A stretch of 51,550 nucleotides of DNA from positions 1 to 51,550 of the forward strand of contig CALXWI010000004.1 in the NCBI GenBank assembly GCA_944392325.1, written 5' to 3'. Source of the stretch: an uncultured Alphaproteobacteria bacterium (GTDB lineage: Bacteria; Pseudomonadota; Alphaproteobacteria; RF32; CAG-239). Positions within the stretch are counted from its first letter, which is position 1. Every line of letters begins with the position of its first letter. Of the stretch, positions 42,174-51,513 are shown piece after piece. The notes beneath the pieces were generated by a model. The model was not told where the DNA came from. It ran no database searches and was given only the letters and a program-made list of their open reading frames with translations. The position numbers were made by a program, and so were the translations under genes.

Positions 42174-42215
42174 TAAAAAAAATGTATTGTCTGACAAAGA
42201 CAATACATTTTTGCT
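42174..42215 (-). terminator. Terminator of the 42221-43644 unit
   Basis: AATGTATTGTCT/AGACAATACATT hairpin with long A and T flanks, six bases after the stop. Confidence 0.88.
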
Positions 42216-42220
42216 TGATA

Positions 42221-42541
42221 TTAAGCTATCACCAACATCAGGAACACCGCGATTAAAATAATCAATATCAAACCGGCGGTATACCACATCATGCATTTAT
42301 CATGCTCTTCTTCTTTTTCAGGGTTAGGCACCATAATTCCCAGCGGGAACTTTGTATCCTGTCCATACACTTTTAATGCCGTTGAAACCACTTGCTTCTC
42401 TTCTTCGGTCTGTTCGTCAAAATCCTTATATTGGATTGCCTCCTGACGAATTTTTTGCAACTTATTATCAATCTTGATAATCCACCGATAAATCACATAC
42501 AGAGCAGCACACGCAATAATAACAATAAGAAATATTACCAT
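42221..42541 (-). CDS. Small two-helix membrane protein
   Basis: 106 residues: N-terminal helix (FLIVIIACAALYVIYRW), a charged linker with possible coiled coil (KIDNKLQKIRQEAIQYKDFDEQTEEEKQ), and a C-terminal helix (AGLILIILIAVFLMLVIA). The start overlaps the last codons of the upstream 369-residue gene by seven bases (ATGGTAA), so the two are translated together. No family recognised. Confidence 0.75.
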   Translation of the reverse strand: MVIFLIVIIACAALYVIYRWIIKIDNKLQKIRQEAIQYKDFDEQTEEEKQVVSTALKVYGQDTKFPLGIMVPNPEKEEEHDKCMMWYTAGLILIILIAVFLMLVIA

Positions 42542-43644
42542 AATTTTTTAAATTTTAAGAAGTTAGTTTCTACTTTTTTCTTCATTTTAACGCTTTTAAT
42601 AATGCGTTCTTGAGATACCGGACTCATATCCGGATTAATATACATAAAATATCTTTCTCTGGAAATGATGCTTAGCTCTGCCGGAGAAAACTCCGCCCCC
42701 CAATTGATGAATACCTCCGGAGGGAAAATAAAATCTCCTTTAGTTGGGCATCCGATGTTTGAGTCAAAATCACTATATTTATTGGTATGACTTTGCGCAT
42801 ATACATGCAAACCATAGCTCAACTGCAACGGCTCGCCATATTTCACATAGACCTCGCGCAACTCACTTAAGTCTTTTTTACGACGCAGCAAAGCCCTCTC
42901 TACCTCACTATATGACAGATTGCGATATCCGACCATCAGCCTGCAAAAAGCCTTATTATTGCGGCCGGCTTCAGCTTTAATTCCTTTTTTGCGCATCCAT
43001 GTTTCAATGGCTTCATAGTTGCTTTGAGTATTACCTGGCAATCCGTTCCGCAAGACATTAGCATAAGTAGCAAAAAATCTTTGCAAATTGCTCAAGCTTG
43101 AAGGAGCGCAATTTTCCGTCACATCACTCACCGAGCCGCTTACACACACGCCATAAGCCAATGGCATTTCCAAATTAAATTCCCCTGTTTTAACATTCAG
43201 GGAGAACCTTCCGTTTGATCGCAAATACGGATATTTCTCATCCAAAGCCTGCAACGTTTTGTCACGTCGAAACATGGTGAGCATCTTCTCCATATTTACA
43301 ATTTTCAAACCATCTGAAAACGTGTGTTTTTTATTACAAAAGCTAAACCCAACTCCCAACAAATACGGAAATTCGGCAGGAACCACTTCTCTTCGCCCTG
43401 ATGAATAATAGTTTATCACCGTATCACTCATCAAAGGCAAATCGAAAGACATATCGTCAAAGAATTTATTTACCCCATATTGCATCGGATTAAAAATAAA
43501 CTCTTCACCGTTTTTCTGCCCCCAAATTCTTTCCTGAAAAACCAAATGCTCTTTTTCCCCCGGTTGAGAGAAATCAAGCGACGGCCTATCCAGCAAAGAC
43601 GGCAGAAAGCCTTTCTGTTCTTCTTTTCGATAAAGTGTTAACAT
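42535..43644 (-). CDS. Hypothetical protein, first gene of a two-gene unit
   Basis: Unrecognised 369-residue protein without signal peptide or clear membrane helix. It has strand-rich blocks (FSLNVKTGEFNLEMPLAYGVCVSGSV) and a Lys/Phe-rich end (KMKKKVETNFLKFKKLW). It is translationally coupled to the small membrane protein downstream, which could anchor it. The leader is SD-less (TATTCATTATTAAATATC before ATG) and the promoter is divergent from the 43817 gene. No function proposed. Confidence 0.7.
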   Translation of the reverse strand: MLTLYRKEEQKGFLPSLLDRPSLDFSQPGEKEHLVFQERIWGQKNGEEFIFNPMQYGVNKFFDDMSFDLPLMSDTVINYYSSGRREVVPAEFPYLLGVGFSFCNKKHTFSDGLKIVNMEKMLTMFRRDKTLQALDEKYPYLRSNGRFSLNVKTGEFNLEMPLAYGVCVSGSVSDVTENCAPSSLSNLQRFFATYANVLRNGLPGNTQSNYEAIETWMRKKGIKAEAGRNNKAFCRLMVGYRNLSYSEVERALLRRKKDLSELREVYVKYGEPLQLSYGLHVYAQSHTNKYSDFDSNIGCPTKGDFIFPPEVFINWGAEFSPAELSIISRERYFMYINPDMSPVSQERIIKSVKMKKKVETNFLKFKKLW

Positions 43645-43816
43645 AATACATAGATATTTAATAATGAATAAAATAATTTTATAACGGAGATGAAATTAAC
43701 ATATATATTTTTTTTCGTCAATATATTTTTGACAAATTTTCACAAAACCATATTGACAAACCCAAATAATTTCGTTATAAAAATTCACGATTATTAATTA
43801 TTAATTTTTTATTATC
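43645..43816. promoter_or_regulatory. Divergent promoter region with SD-less leaders on both sides
   Basis: Minus: TTGACG (43716-43721), 17 bp, TAATTT (43693-43698). Plus: TTGACA (43753-43758), 17 bp, TATAAA (43776-43781). Both leaders are AT-rich and lack a Shine-Dalgarno. The two -35 boxes are about 31 bp apart, so one regulator could affect both units. Confidence 0.7.
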
Positions 43817-44248
43817 ATGGACACAAATCAATTTTTTCCGATGGATGGCGCAATTTGTGTCATTATCGCGGTGTGTGTAATTTTTGTGGCGTTAGTAGCA
43901 TTGTTTGCTATCGTCTACAATAATTGGAAAAAGCAACGGCTTGAAAACATCGAACTCCAAAAAAAGGATGAAGAACTCAAGCAAAAATGCCAAGAGCTTG
44001 TTGATGCTTTGCAAGCGACCAGAGAAACTATTTCTCAAAACGAAACCTCTTGCAAAACTTTCCAAAAAGAGTTTATGCTGGTTCGTCATCGTCTGTCGCT
44101 CGACAATATGTCAGCTCGCTTGGGTGAAATGTCTGACGAAATCGAGTTAGCCAAAACCCGTGGCTCTATTGATGAAAAAGAGGCCGCCGTTTTAGCTAAC
44201 AGCTACGCTTCAATTAATGCAGTTATTAAAAATTTAAAATCTTTGTAA
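43817..44248 (+). CDS. Membrane-anchored coiled-coil protein
   Basis: 143 residues: one N-terminal helix (ICVIIAVCVIFVALVALFAIVY, about residues 13-34) and then a long predicted coiled coil (KKQRLENIELQKKDEELKQK onward), leaving the bulk in the cytoplasm. The SD-less leader ends TTATTATCATG. It lies two bases before the 44251 gene, so they form an operon. The shape suggests a scaffold or complex partner; no family recognised. Confidence 0.75.
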   Translation: MDTNQFFPMDGAICVIIAVCVIFVALVALFAIVYNNWKKQRLENIELQKKDEELKQKCQELVDALQATRETISQNETSCKTFQKEFMLVRHRLSLDNMSARLGEMSDEIELAKTRGSIDEKEAAVLANSYASINAVIKNLKSL

Positions 44249-44250
44249 TT

Positions 44251-44724
44251 ATGAAGAAGAATGTCATCATCGGCGTTGCGATAGTACTGTTTATTATCCT
44301 CGCCACCGTAAAGCACCTGTGGCCTTTGTTGCTGATTATCATTTTCGTACTTTTGGGTATGGCTCTTATCTACTTTGGCCCGGAAAAATTCCTTGATATA
44401 CTTAAGGAGTACCTGACCTACGGAAAAGACAAAATCAAGCAAGCCAGCGCTCAAAACAATGCCGCCGAACTCACCATCCACGATGTTGAAGTGCAAGAAC
44501 TGGAAGGTCAAAAATTTGAGCTTTCTGTTTTCACGGAAAAAGGCAAAATCACTTTGGCTCCGCGCCAATTTAACCTCATTCCGGAAGTCTTGCAAAAAGG
44601 CAAAAAAGTCACCTATCGGGAAAGCTACATCTGGCTCGATGGTATTATCAAAAAACGCATCACCCTCTCTGCTATCGGCTCTGACGGTGAGGAACGTACC
44701 TTTGAGGTCGCTGTAGGACTTTAA
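44251..44724 (+). CDS. Membrane protein with small soluble domain
   Basis: 157 residues: two closely spaced N-terminal helices (IIGVAIVLFIILATV and LLLIIIFVLLGMALIYF), a linker (FLDILKEYLTYGKDKIKQAS) and a beta-rich C-terminal domain of about 85 residues (VEVQELEGQKFELSVFTEKGKI). Coupled to the upstream coiled-coil gene and closed by a strong terminator. Function unknown. Confidence 0.75.
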   Translation: MKKNVIIGVAIVLFIILATVKHLWPLLLIIIFVLLGMALIYFGPEKFLDILKEYLTYGKDKIKQASAQNNAAELTIHDVEVQELEGQKFELSVFTEKGKITLAPRQFNLIPEVLQKGKKVTYRESYIWLDGIIKKRITLSAIGSDGEERTFEVAVGL

Positions 44725-44732
44725 GCTAAAAC

Positions 44733-44767
44733 AAAAGCAGTGATTGGCAACCCAATCACTGCTTTTT
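44733..44767 (+). terminator. Terminator of the 43817-44724 unit
   Basis: Perfect stem AAAAGCAGTGATTGG/CCAATCACTGCTTTT with loop CAAC, then T. Confidence 0.92.
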
Positions 44768-44773
44768 TATGGC

Positions 44774-45196
44774 CTATTTTCCATACAACACGGTCCGCCA
44801 CCCCAACAGATGAATCAATATCGGCAGAGCAAAAGCGGCCACACACACGCAACCGACCACAATCAAAATTGCATATGCCATTACCGTATCCAACAGGGTA
44901 ACATTTTCGCCATAGTACAAATAGTTTAAACTAAAGTTCAAACCGGCGCCAATCAGGCAGACCACAGCTACATACCCCCATAAGCCCAGCCAAATTCGGG
45001 TTTTCATTTTTTTGCGTTCGTCCATAATTTTGAAAGCGATTGCTTTTTTGCGCCAAGCCTCATCATCTTTTACCAAAGTTGTTACTTTAGCGGCTTCATC
45101 ATCAACTTGTTTCAGTTTAGCCAACATTCGCAAAGCCTTAGCAATTCCCAGCAAAGACAGAACCCCGCAAACGACAATAATAATAAAAGTAATCAT
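44774..45196 (-). CDS. Small membrane protein, unknown function
   Basis: 140 residues with an N-terminal helix (MITFIIIVVCGVLSLLGI), a charged cytoplasmic stretch (AKLKQVDDEAAKVTTLVKDDE) and two C-terminal helices. I place the start at 45196 rather than at the ATG 30 codons upstream, because that ATG lies inside the terminator hairpin of the upstream gene and a consensus promoter sits between them. The resulting leader (TTATTATTAATCTTTGGTATT before ATG) fits the SD-less leader family. No family recognised. Confidence 0.72.
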   Translation of the reverse strand: MITFIIIVVCGVLSLLGIAKALRMLAKLKQVDDEAAKVTTLVKDDEAWRKKAIAFKIMDERKKMKTRIWLGLWGYVAVVCLIGAGLNFSLNYLYYGENVTLLDTVMAYAILIVVGCVCVAAFALPILIHLLGWRTVLYGK

Positions 45197-45230
45197 AATA
45201 CCAAAGATTAATAATAAAACAATACCGCTG

Positions 45231-45258
45231 ATTATAGGCGCTTCACCTTTTTTGTCAA
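45231..45258 (-). promoter_or_regulatory. Consensus promoter of the 44774-45196 gene
   Basis: TTGACA (45253-45258), 16-bp spacer, TATAAT (45231-45236): both hexamers are perfect. It lies just downstream of the terminator of the sfsA-like gene. Confidence 0.85.
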
Positions 45259-45265
45259 TATTTAA

Positions 45266-45300
45266 AATAAAAAAATGCGAGGACATCCCCTCCCCGCATT
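45266..45300 (-). terminator. Terminator of the SfsA-like gene
   Basis: AATGCGGGGA/TCCTCGCATT hairpin (one mismatch) followed by seven T on the minus strand. Confidence 0.88.
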
Positions 45301-45321
45301 ACGGCTCAATACTCTTTTATA

Positions 45322-46023
45322 TTAATACATAATCTCCAATTTGTCGACCAAACGCACTTCTTGCCGACTAACCTCACAACGATACCCATAAAACTTCAAC
45401 CCGTTTTGCACCTCATCATAAATTTTGGCTGCCGCCACCGGATCTTGATTCCACACAAAGCGGATATGTGCGCAATCTTCCCTTGGCACCATCAAAAATA
45501 CGATTGTTTCAGCCCCTTGATGGCGCATTTTTTGCATTTCGGCAAACATTTCTATCTCAAAAAAATTAATCATCGACGGAAACACCACCGCCGTCCCTTG
45601 TTTGTTGAAAATATTTACCACATATACAAACGCCTGATGATGGTCATCATCAATCAGCTCAAAATTCACATATTTCAGCTCCTCTCTGGGCTGAATTTCA
45701 CGAATATATTTATATTTTCCCAACACCTCATCCAAAGCGCCCGACTTAAAAGCCTCAAGAAACATCTGATTTTTGTATTTATAATTCACAAATATCGGCC
45801 CGCTTCCATTGTCAACCAATTGGCACACAAACGGCACCCTCCGCCTTTTTTCAGCAGAGGGCTCAAGCCACACTCTGGCTCCGACTTTATATAGCTGATT
45901 TTTAAAATCCTGCTCCGGACAAAAAGCCGATACCTCATCTCCATCATCAAGTACCACATCAACAATAATGTTTTTGTAGTTGGCTACAATCTCTCCGCTG
46001 ACTAAATTATCATCAAACTTCAT
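45322..46023 (-). CDS. Divergent SfsA-like protein with degenerate active-site region
   Basis: The 233-residue protein aligns with SfsA along its length: IIVDVVLDDGDEVSAFCPEQD (family FLADVxLxDG..HCPNTG), VGARVWLEPSAEKRRRVPF and GAETIVFLMVPREDCAHIRF, DPVAAAKIYDEV and a late FYGYRCEV. The central nuclease-like part is altered: where the family has DxxL...VEVKN..FPDAxTxRGxKHL, this protein reads FELIDD...VYVVNIF and FPSMINFFEIEMFAEM, so the E-x-K pair is lost. It has an AAGGAGGAGG site and its own terminator. Function of SfsA itself is poorly known; this copy may be inactive or repurposed. Confidence 0.7.
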   Translation of the reverse strand: MKFDDNLVSGEIVANYKNIIVDVVLDDGDEVSAFCPEQDFKNQLYKVGARVWLEPSAEKRRRVPFVCQLVDNGSGPIFVNYKYKNQMFLEAFKSGALDEVLGKYKYIREIQPREELKYVNFELIDDDHHQAFVYVVNIFNKQGTAVVFPSMINFFEIEMFAEMQKMRHQGAETIVFLMVPREDCAHIRFVWNQDPVAAAKIYDEVQNGLKFYGYRCEVSRQEVRLVDKLEIMY

Positions 46024-46064
46024 GCAACCTCCTCCTTAATGAGTATCGGCTCCGCCGTTTGGGT

Positions 46065-48032
46065 TTAGCGTCCACCGCGGCTAAAACGATTTACAGCTCT
46101 CGGCTTACCGGACTTGGTTCTTTTGACCCTTTCTACCCCGTTAGCATCAAAATATGTCATCACTTCATCGGGTTCATTGTGCTTACGGTGTTGTTGTGCT
46201 TTGTAATCACGCGCATTTTGCTTAATTCTAGCTTTCTTTTCCTCTGCGTCAAGTTGCTTTTTCTCTTTTCGAGAGAGTTTAGCTTTTCGTTCACGATTTG
46301 ACTCATAGACAACACCGCTGTCTCGGTCATCAAACAATTCAGCTTGGTTGGCATAATATTCATTTTCCCCCGGTTTATAAGATTTTACTACGCTTGTGTC
46401 ATAAAACGGCTTATTTTCAATTGGTTGATAATTTTCATCAACAATCCAAAACTCCTCTTTTCCTTCCGGTGGAATTGCATCATTTGGCTTCAACGGGTTC
46501 GGATACACCTTCTTTAAGGCAATCCACGTAAACGGCCGTTCATCGACTGTTGCCTCTGTTTTACCCTCTGCCACGCTAAGCTGCTCCTGATTAGCCGTCA
46601 ACACCACCTTAGCCTTATGCTGACGCGCCACTTCTGCTACATTTTCACATTGCTGCGGATTACCATGTATTGGCACATAAGTTGCCTTTGGAGCATATTG
46701 CGCAATAAAATCGACCAACTTACCAAAAGCCTCAGCATTCATATGTCCGGAATCCTGCATCTTGACCTCTTCAAAATTAGCCACTTTGCGCATTCCCGGA
46801 GACATCACTACTTTAGCCCCCTGAGCTGCCATTTTCTGCAGCATTTCCGGCCCTGTCTGTCCGTTAATTTCATCAATAATGCGTTGTCTGGCTACAATCA
46901 AACAATTTTTACTGAGCTTCACATCTCTATGCATCCCCAATGCCATTTTGGTAGCCGACGCCATCGGAATATTATTAATCCCGATATGTCCCTGATTATT
47001 GTTGTATTCCTGCAACCCTTGAGCAAAAGCGCCGGTACAAACCACATATTTTTTACCGACTTTTACATCTTCCTGAAACTTTTTCAAATCGCCTTTATAA
47101 ATAACATCGTCAAAATCATTATACCCGCTGAGCTGCATGGCCTGATAAACCAACTTCAACCACGCCCCGTCAAAACATACCTTTGCGCCAACTTGTCGAG
47201 CTGCCTCAATATCCACGGCAATATTCTGAAAGCTGCGTGAGATTACCGGTGATATAATCACATTTCGGTCCGGATTTTGCTTTATCACTTGCACGGTATT
47301 TTCCACTGCCTTATCAAACCCGAGCCTTGGCTTGCCGTTAGGCTCAACGGAGGTTGAATCAACCAACACCGTAGTTGTCAGCTTGCGTTTTAACAAATCC
47401 GCCACGTTTTCAGACTTATAAGCTGCCCCGATAGGCATATTTTCGTCCGTCAACACATCGCCAAAGTTCAAAATTCCGGCATGAGGCTTTCCATCAACAA
47501 AAGTCAAAGTATGGAACCCCATAGATTCCAAAGTCGAATGGCTGACCACAAACGGCTCAATCACCATATCATCACCAATGGCGATATTGTCCCCCGGCTT
47601 AATTGTTTCAAGCTTAGGAGCCTTTACTCCGTTTTGCGTAAATACAATACTGATAAGGTTTTTGGTAAAGCGGCTGGTTTTAATTGTCGGGAGCTGATAC
47701 CCCATTTTAGCATAGTTTACCAAAGCCCCGATATGGTCTTCATGCGCATGGGTAATAAATAAAGCATCCACCGGCTTGCGAGCTTTGGTTTCTTTATTAT
47801 TTTCAGGGTTAACACGGTCAAAATACTCATCCGCATTCGGATAAGCGGACTCAAAACCTGACTCGTATGGGGCAAACATTGCTCCCAAATCAAACATCAC
47901 CCTTGCGGTTTCGCCTTTTTCATTAGTATGCTCAATTACTGATGCATTACCGCCAATTCGGTCTTCATTCACCCCGCCCAAGAACTCAATTTTGGTATCT
48001 GGGGTATTTTTTGTAGTCTTTTTTCCAGCCAT
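46065..48032 (-). CDS. rnj: Ribonuclease J with long basic tail
   Basis: The 655-residue protein has a beta-lactamase-fold core with zinc motif FITHAHEDHIGALVNY (about residues 90-105), a beta-CASP domain and late motifs VPIHGNPQQCENV and HKAKVVLTANQEQLSV. RNase J acts as a 5'-3' exonuclease and endonuclease in mRNA decay and rRNA maturation. It is about 100 residues longer than the usual 550-560; the extra C-terminus is highly basic (RKAKLSRKEKKQLDAEEKKA, ending RAVNRFSRGGR) and probably binds RNA. Start 48032 is set by an AGGAGT site. Confidence 0.9.
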   Translation of the reverse strand: MAGKKTTKNTPDTKIEFLGGVNEDRIGGNASVIEHTNEKGETARVMFDLGAMFAPYESGFESAYPNADEYFDRVNPENNKETKARKPVDALFITHAHEDHIGALVNYAKMGYQLPTIKTSRFTKNLISIVFTQNGVKAPKLETIKPGDNIAIGDDMVIEPFVVSHSTLESMGFHTLTFVDGKPHAGILNFGDVLTDENMPIGAAYKSENVADLLKRKLTTTVLVDSTSVEPNGKPRLGFDKAVENTVQVIKQNPDRNVIISPVISRSFQNIAVDIEAARQVGAKVCFDGAWLKLVYQAMQLSGYNDFDDVIYKGDLKKFQEDVKVGKKYVVCTGAFAQGLQEYNNNQGHIGINNIPMASATKMALGMHRDVKLSKNCLIVARQRIIDEINGQTGPEMLQKMAAQGAKVVMSPGMRKVANFEEVKMQDSGHMNAEAFGKLVDFIAQYAPKATYVPIHGNPQQCENVAEVARQHKAKVVLTANQEQLSVAEGKTEATVDERPFTWIALKKVYPNPLKPNDAIPPEGKEEFWIVDENYQPIENKPFYDTSVVKSYKPGENEYYANQAELFDDRDSGVVYESNRERKAKLSRKEKKQLDAEEKKARIKQNARDYKAQQHRKHNEPDEVMTYFDANGVERVKRTKSGKPRAVNRFSRGGR

Positions 48033-48151
48033 ATCAGGACTCCTATAAATAAGATAGTATATATAAAGCATACTTTTTGACAAAAATCAAGCTTTTTATT
48101 GATATTTTTTGTCATTAAAGAATTCTTGCAAATTTTTTGATATCGTACTAC

Positions 48152-48176
48152 CCTGATACCGTCATTTATCAGGAGG
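48152..48176 (+). promoter_or_regulatory. Hairpin overlapping the tspO ribosome-binding site
   Basis: CCTGATA (48152-48158) pairs with TATCAGG (48167-48173). The second arm covers the first bases of the Shine-Dalgarno AGGAGG (48171-48176), so folding could hide it. It may also be a DNA operator. Confidence 0.45.
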
Positions 48177-48181
48177 TCACA

Positions 48182-48694
48182 ATGGTCAAAAAAATCACCG
48201 AAAACACCAAATATATGATTATGGGCTACGTCTTTGTCGTTGGCTCGGTAGTCGCTTATTATTCCAAAGTCTTCATCAACATTGGTTTGAATGAATGGTA
48301 TCAATTGATTTACCACCCCTTTTTAGCACCTGCCAATTTTTTCTTTCCGGTAGCCTGGATGTTGGCTGATATTCTGCTCGGAGCCGCATTCTTTTTACTG
48401 GTTTTACGCCTTCCCTCCATTGAGTTCCCTAAATACAACTACCCATTTTTAGGGCTTTTGATTATGCAATTTCTGTGGTGCTACACCTTTTTCTATTACC
48501 GTTGGCTCGGAGTCGGATTATTAATAATGATACCTTATATGGTTTTAGCCTTCAAAACCATCCGTACTTTCCGTGAAGGCGATGCCCAATCAGCCCTTAT
48601 TCTCTACCCATACTTTATCTTTATCATCTACACCACTTTGGTTAATATGAGCTTTGTTAACGAGCACGGATTAACCGCAATAATTTATATGTAG
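48182..48694 (+). CDS. tspO: TspO/MBR-family membrane protein
   Basis: 170-residue, five-helix protein of the TspO (translocator/peripheral benzodiazepine receptor) family: EWYQLIYHPFLAPANFFFPVAWMLADILLGAA (family WY..L.KP...PP...F..VW), LLIMQFLWCYTFFYYRWLG and YPYFIFIIYTTLVNMSF. TspO binds porphyrins and affects tetrapyrrole and stress responses. Start 48182 is set by AGGAGG five bases upstream. The sequence is divergent and several Trp/Asn positions in the last helices differ from the standard motif, so ligand binding may differ. Confidence 0.8.
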   Translation: MVKKITENTKYMIMGYVFVVGSVVAYYSKVFINIGLNEWYQLIYHPFLAPANFFFPVAWMLADILLGAAFFLLVLRLPSIEFPKYNYPFLGLLIMQFLWCYTFFYYRWLGVGLLIMIPYMVLAFKTIRTFREGDAQSALILYPYFIFIIYTTLVNMSFVNEHGLTAIIYM

Positions 48695-48785
48695 GGAGCA
48701 GATTCTGCTGGACATTTACCAAGAATTGCCCTAATTTAACGCGGATAGAATCAAAACTACTAAATTTTGGGAAGTAAAATAAACA

Positions 48786-51416
48786 ATGACAACAACACTA
48801 AAAGATATAAGAAGTACTTATCTTAACTTCTTTGCCAAACACGGACACAAAATTGTGCCCTCCTCCTCACTTGTACCAGACAACGACCCGACCTTAATGT
48901 TCACCAATTCGGGCATGGTACAATTTAAACATATCTTCACCGGCAACGAAACCCGCGACTATACACGAGCGACCACTTCCCAAAAGTCAGTCCGCGCCGG
49001 TGGCAAACACAATGACCTAGACAACGTCGGTTATACCGTACGCCACCATACTTTTTTTGAGATGCTCGGCAACTTCTCTTTTGGTGATTATTTTAAAGAT
49101 GAAGCCATTGCTTGGGCTTGGGAACTGGTAACCAAAGAATTTTGCCTGCCTAAAGACCGCTTAGCCGTAACCGTATATCATACTGATGATGAAGCCCACG
49201 ATATCTGGAAAAAAGTTTCCGGCTTACCTGAAGATCGCATCATCCGCATTGCAACCAAAGACAACTTCTGGCAAATGGGCGATACCGGTCCTTGTGGTCC
49301 TTGCTCTGAGATTTTTTATGACCACGGCCCTGAAGTCTGGGGCGGCCTCCCTGGTACTCCTGAAGAAGACGGCGACCGCTGGATTGAAATTTGGAACTTG
49401 GTTTTTGACCAATTTGAAGACTTGCCTGACGGCTCTCGCATTCCATTAAAGAAAAAATGTATAGATACCGGCATGGGCTTGGAGCGTATTTCTGCTATTT
49501 TGCAAGGCGTACACTCCAACTATGATATTGACCTCTTCCGCAATATTATCAAAGACATTGCTGATTTAGCCAACTCTGATCCCAATGGTCCGCTCAAAGC
49601 CTCTCATAACGTAATTGCTGACCACTTGCGCTCTACTGCCTTTTTGATTGCCGACGGCGTTTTGCCGTCTAATGAAGGCCGCGGCTACGTTTTGCGCCGT
49701 ATTATGCGCCGTGCTATGCGCCACGCTTATATGCTTGGCGTTAAAGAGCCGATGATGTATAAACTTCTGCCTTCTCTGCAGCGCGAAATGGGTGAAGCTT
49801 ACCCTGAACTATACCGCGCTGAAGCCTTGATTAAAGAAACCATCAAGACTGAAGAAACCCGTTTCCTTCGCACTCTTGACAAAGGCTTGCGCTTACTTGA
49901 CGATGCCTCTGCTGATCTTAGCACCGGTGATACCTTATCTGGCGAAACCGCCTTCAAACTTTATGATACTTATGGTTTCCCTCTTGACTTGACTCAAGAC
50001 GCTCTGCGTGCCAAAAACATCAACGTTGATACCAAAGGCTTTGACGCCGCCATGGCTCGTCAAAAAGCTGAAGCACGCAAAAACTGGGCCGGCTCAGGTG
50101 ATACCGGAACCGAAAATATCTGGTTTGAGGTTCAAGACAAAGTTGGCAGCACCGAATTTTTGGGCTACAACACCCTCAAAACAGATGCGCAGATTACCGC
50201 TCTGGTCAAAGACGGTCAAATGCTCAACACCATTACCTCCGGCGAATTTTATCTGGTTGCCAACCAAACTCCGTTCTACGCAGAAATGGGCGGCCAAGTT
50301 GGCGATACCGGTATGATTTATGGGCCTGAAACCACCATCGAGGTTACCGATACCAAACACAAGCTCGACGGAATTTCAGTACATTGTTGTAAACTCATCA
50401 AAGGAACCGTCAAGGTTGGTGATACCCTCACCTTCCATGTCCATGAAGAACGCCGTGCTGAAATCTGCGCCAACCACTCCGTAACTCACTTGGCTCACCG
50501 AGCTTTGCGTGAAGTCTTAGGCGATCACGTATCCCAAAAAGGCTCATTAGTTGGCCCTGATCGTATGCGCTTTGATATTTCTCACCCCAAACAAATCACT
50601 GCTGAAGAATTGCGTCAGGTTGAAAATATCGTCAATGAGGCTATCCGTAAAAACTACGCCATCACCACTACCCTTATGTCACAAGATGAGGCTATCAAAC
50701 TCGGCGCTATGGCTCTGTTTGGTGAAAAATATGGTGATGAAGTCCGCGTTATCACTATGGGTAATGATAACGAAGTCTTCTCTCGCGAGCTCTGCGGCGG
50801 TACTCACGCTAAACACACCGGCGACATCGGCTATTTTAACATTGTTAGTGAGAGCGCCGTTGCTGCAGGTATCCGTCGTATTGAATGCGTTACCGGCCGT
50901 GGGGCTGAAGAATACGTCCAACATATGGAAGACAAACTCCACGCCATTTCCCAGATATTAAAATCTGATTTCAACAACTTGGAAGCTCGCATTAAGCAGC
51001 TGCTTGAAGATAAGAAGAAGCTTGAAAACGACCTTCTTAACCTAAAGAAGAGCTTTGTCAACAATAAAGCTGCTGATAATAAAGATAGCTTTGAGGTCGT
51101 CAATGGCATCAAATTTGTGGCCAAAGCCATTCCTGATGTCCACCCCAAAGAGCTCAAATCCTTTATTGATGAAATCAACAAGAGCTTAGGCTCCGGCATT
51201 GTAGTACTTGGTACCGGCAAAGACGGCAAAGCCTCAATTGTTGTCGGCGTAACACCTGATTTGACTAACAAATACTCGGCAGTTGACTTAGTCAAAATAG
51301 CCTCCAGCGCTGTTGGCGGGCAAGGCGGCGGCGGACGTCCTGATATGGCCCAAGCCGGCGGCCCTAACGGCAACAAGCTTGAAGACGCCTTCACCGCAGT
51401 CAAACAAGCAATTTAG
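48786..51416 (+). CDS. alaS: Alanyl-tRNA synthetase
   Basis: The 876-residue class II synthetase charges tRNA-Ala and edits misacylated Ser/Gly. Visible landmarks are the N-terminal [22 protein letters not shown] and [16 protein letters not shown] blocks, class II motifs ([35 protein letters not shown]), the editing-domain [11 protein letters not shown] and [13 protein letters not shown], and the C-terminal Gly-rich [16 protein letters not shown] (C-Ala). Length is typical. The Shine-Dalgarno is weak (GGAAG far upstream). Followed by a strong terminator. Confidence 0.98.
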   Translation: MTTTLKDIRSTYLNFFAKHGHKIVPSSSLVPDNDPTLMFTNSGMVQFKHIFTGNETRDYTRATTSQKSVRAGGKHNDLDNVGYTVRHHTFFEMLGNFSFGDYFKDEAIAWAWELVTKEFCLPKDRLAVTVYHTDDEAHDIWKKVSGLPEDRIIRIATKDNFWQMGDTGPCGPCSEIFYDHGPEVWGGLPGTPEEDGDRWIEIWNLVFDQFEDLPDGSRIPLKKKCIDTGMGLERISAILQGVHSNYDIDLFRNIIKDIADLANSDPNGPLKASHNVIADHLRSTAFLIADGVLPSNEGRGYVLRRIMRRAMRHAYMLGVKEPMMYKLLPSLQREMGEAYPELYRAEALIKETIKTEETRFLRTLDKGLRLLDDASADLSTGDTLSGETAFKLYDTYGFPLDLTQDALRAKNINVDTKGFDAAMARQKAEARKNWAGSGDTGTENIWFEVQDKVGSTEFLGYNTLKTDAQITALVKDGQMLNTITSGEFYLVANQTPFYAEMGGQVGDTGMIYGPETTIEVTDTKHKLDGISVHCCKLIKGTVKVGDTLTFHVHEERRAEICANHSVTHLAHRALREVLGDHVSQKGSLVGPDRMRFDISHPKQITAEELRQVENIVNEAIRKNYAITTTLMSQDEAIKLGAMALFGEKYGDEVRVITMGNDNEVFSRELCGGTHAKHTGDIGYFNIVSESAVAAGIRRIECVTGRGAEEYVQHMEDKLHAISQILKSDFNNLEARIKQLLEDKKKLENDLLNLKKSFVNNKAADNKDSFEVVNGIKFVAKAIPDVHPKELKSFIDEINKSLGSGIVVLGTGKDGKASIVVGVTPDLTNKYSAVDLVKIASSAVGGQGGGGRPDMAQAGGPNGNKLEDAFTAVKQAI

Positions 51417-51420
51417 CAAA

Positions 51421-51456
51421 TATCCCCGAAGCAAAAAACTTCGGGGATATTGTTTT
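51421..51456 (+). terminator. Terminator of alaS
   Basis: TATCCCCGAAG/CTTCGGGGATA hairpin with an A-rich loop, then TTGTTTT, four bases after the stop. Confidence 0.92.
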
Positions 51457-51491
51457 AGCAAACAACTATTTCTTTTTAATGCCTTACAGAC

Positions 51492-51513
51492 TACCCCCAT
51501 TTTAATGGGGGTT
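51492..51513. repeat. Palindrome near the right edge
   Basis: ACCCCCATT/AATGGGGGT is perfect over nine bases with a two-base centre. It has no T run on either side, so it does not look like a terminator. It may be an operator or the edge of an element cut off by the window end. Confidence 0.45.
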
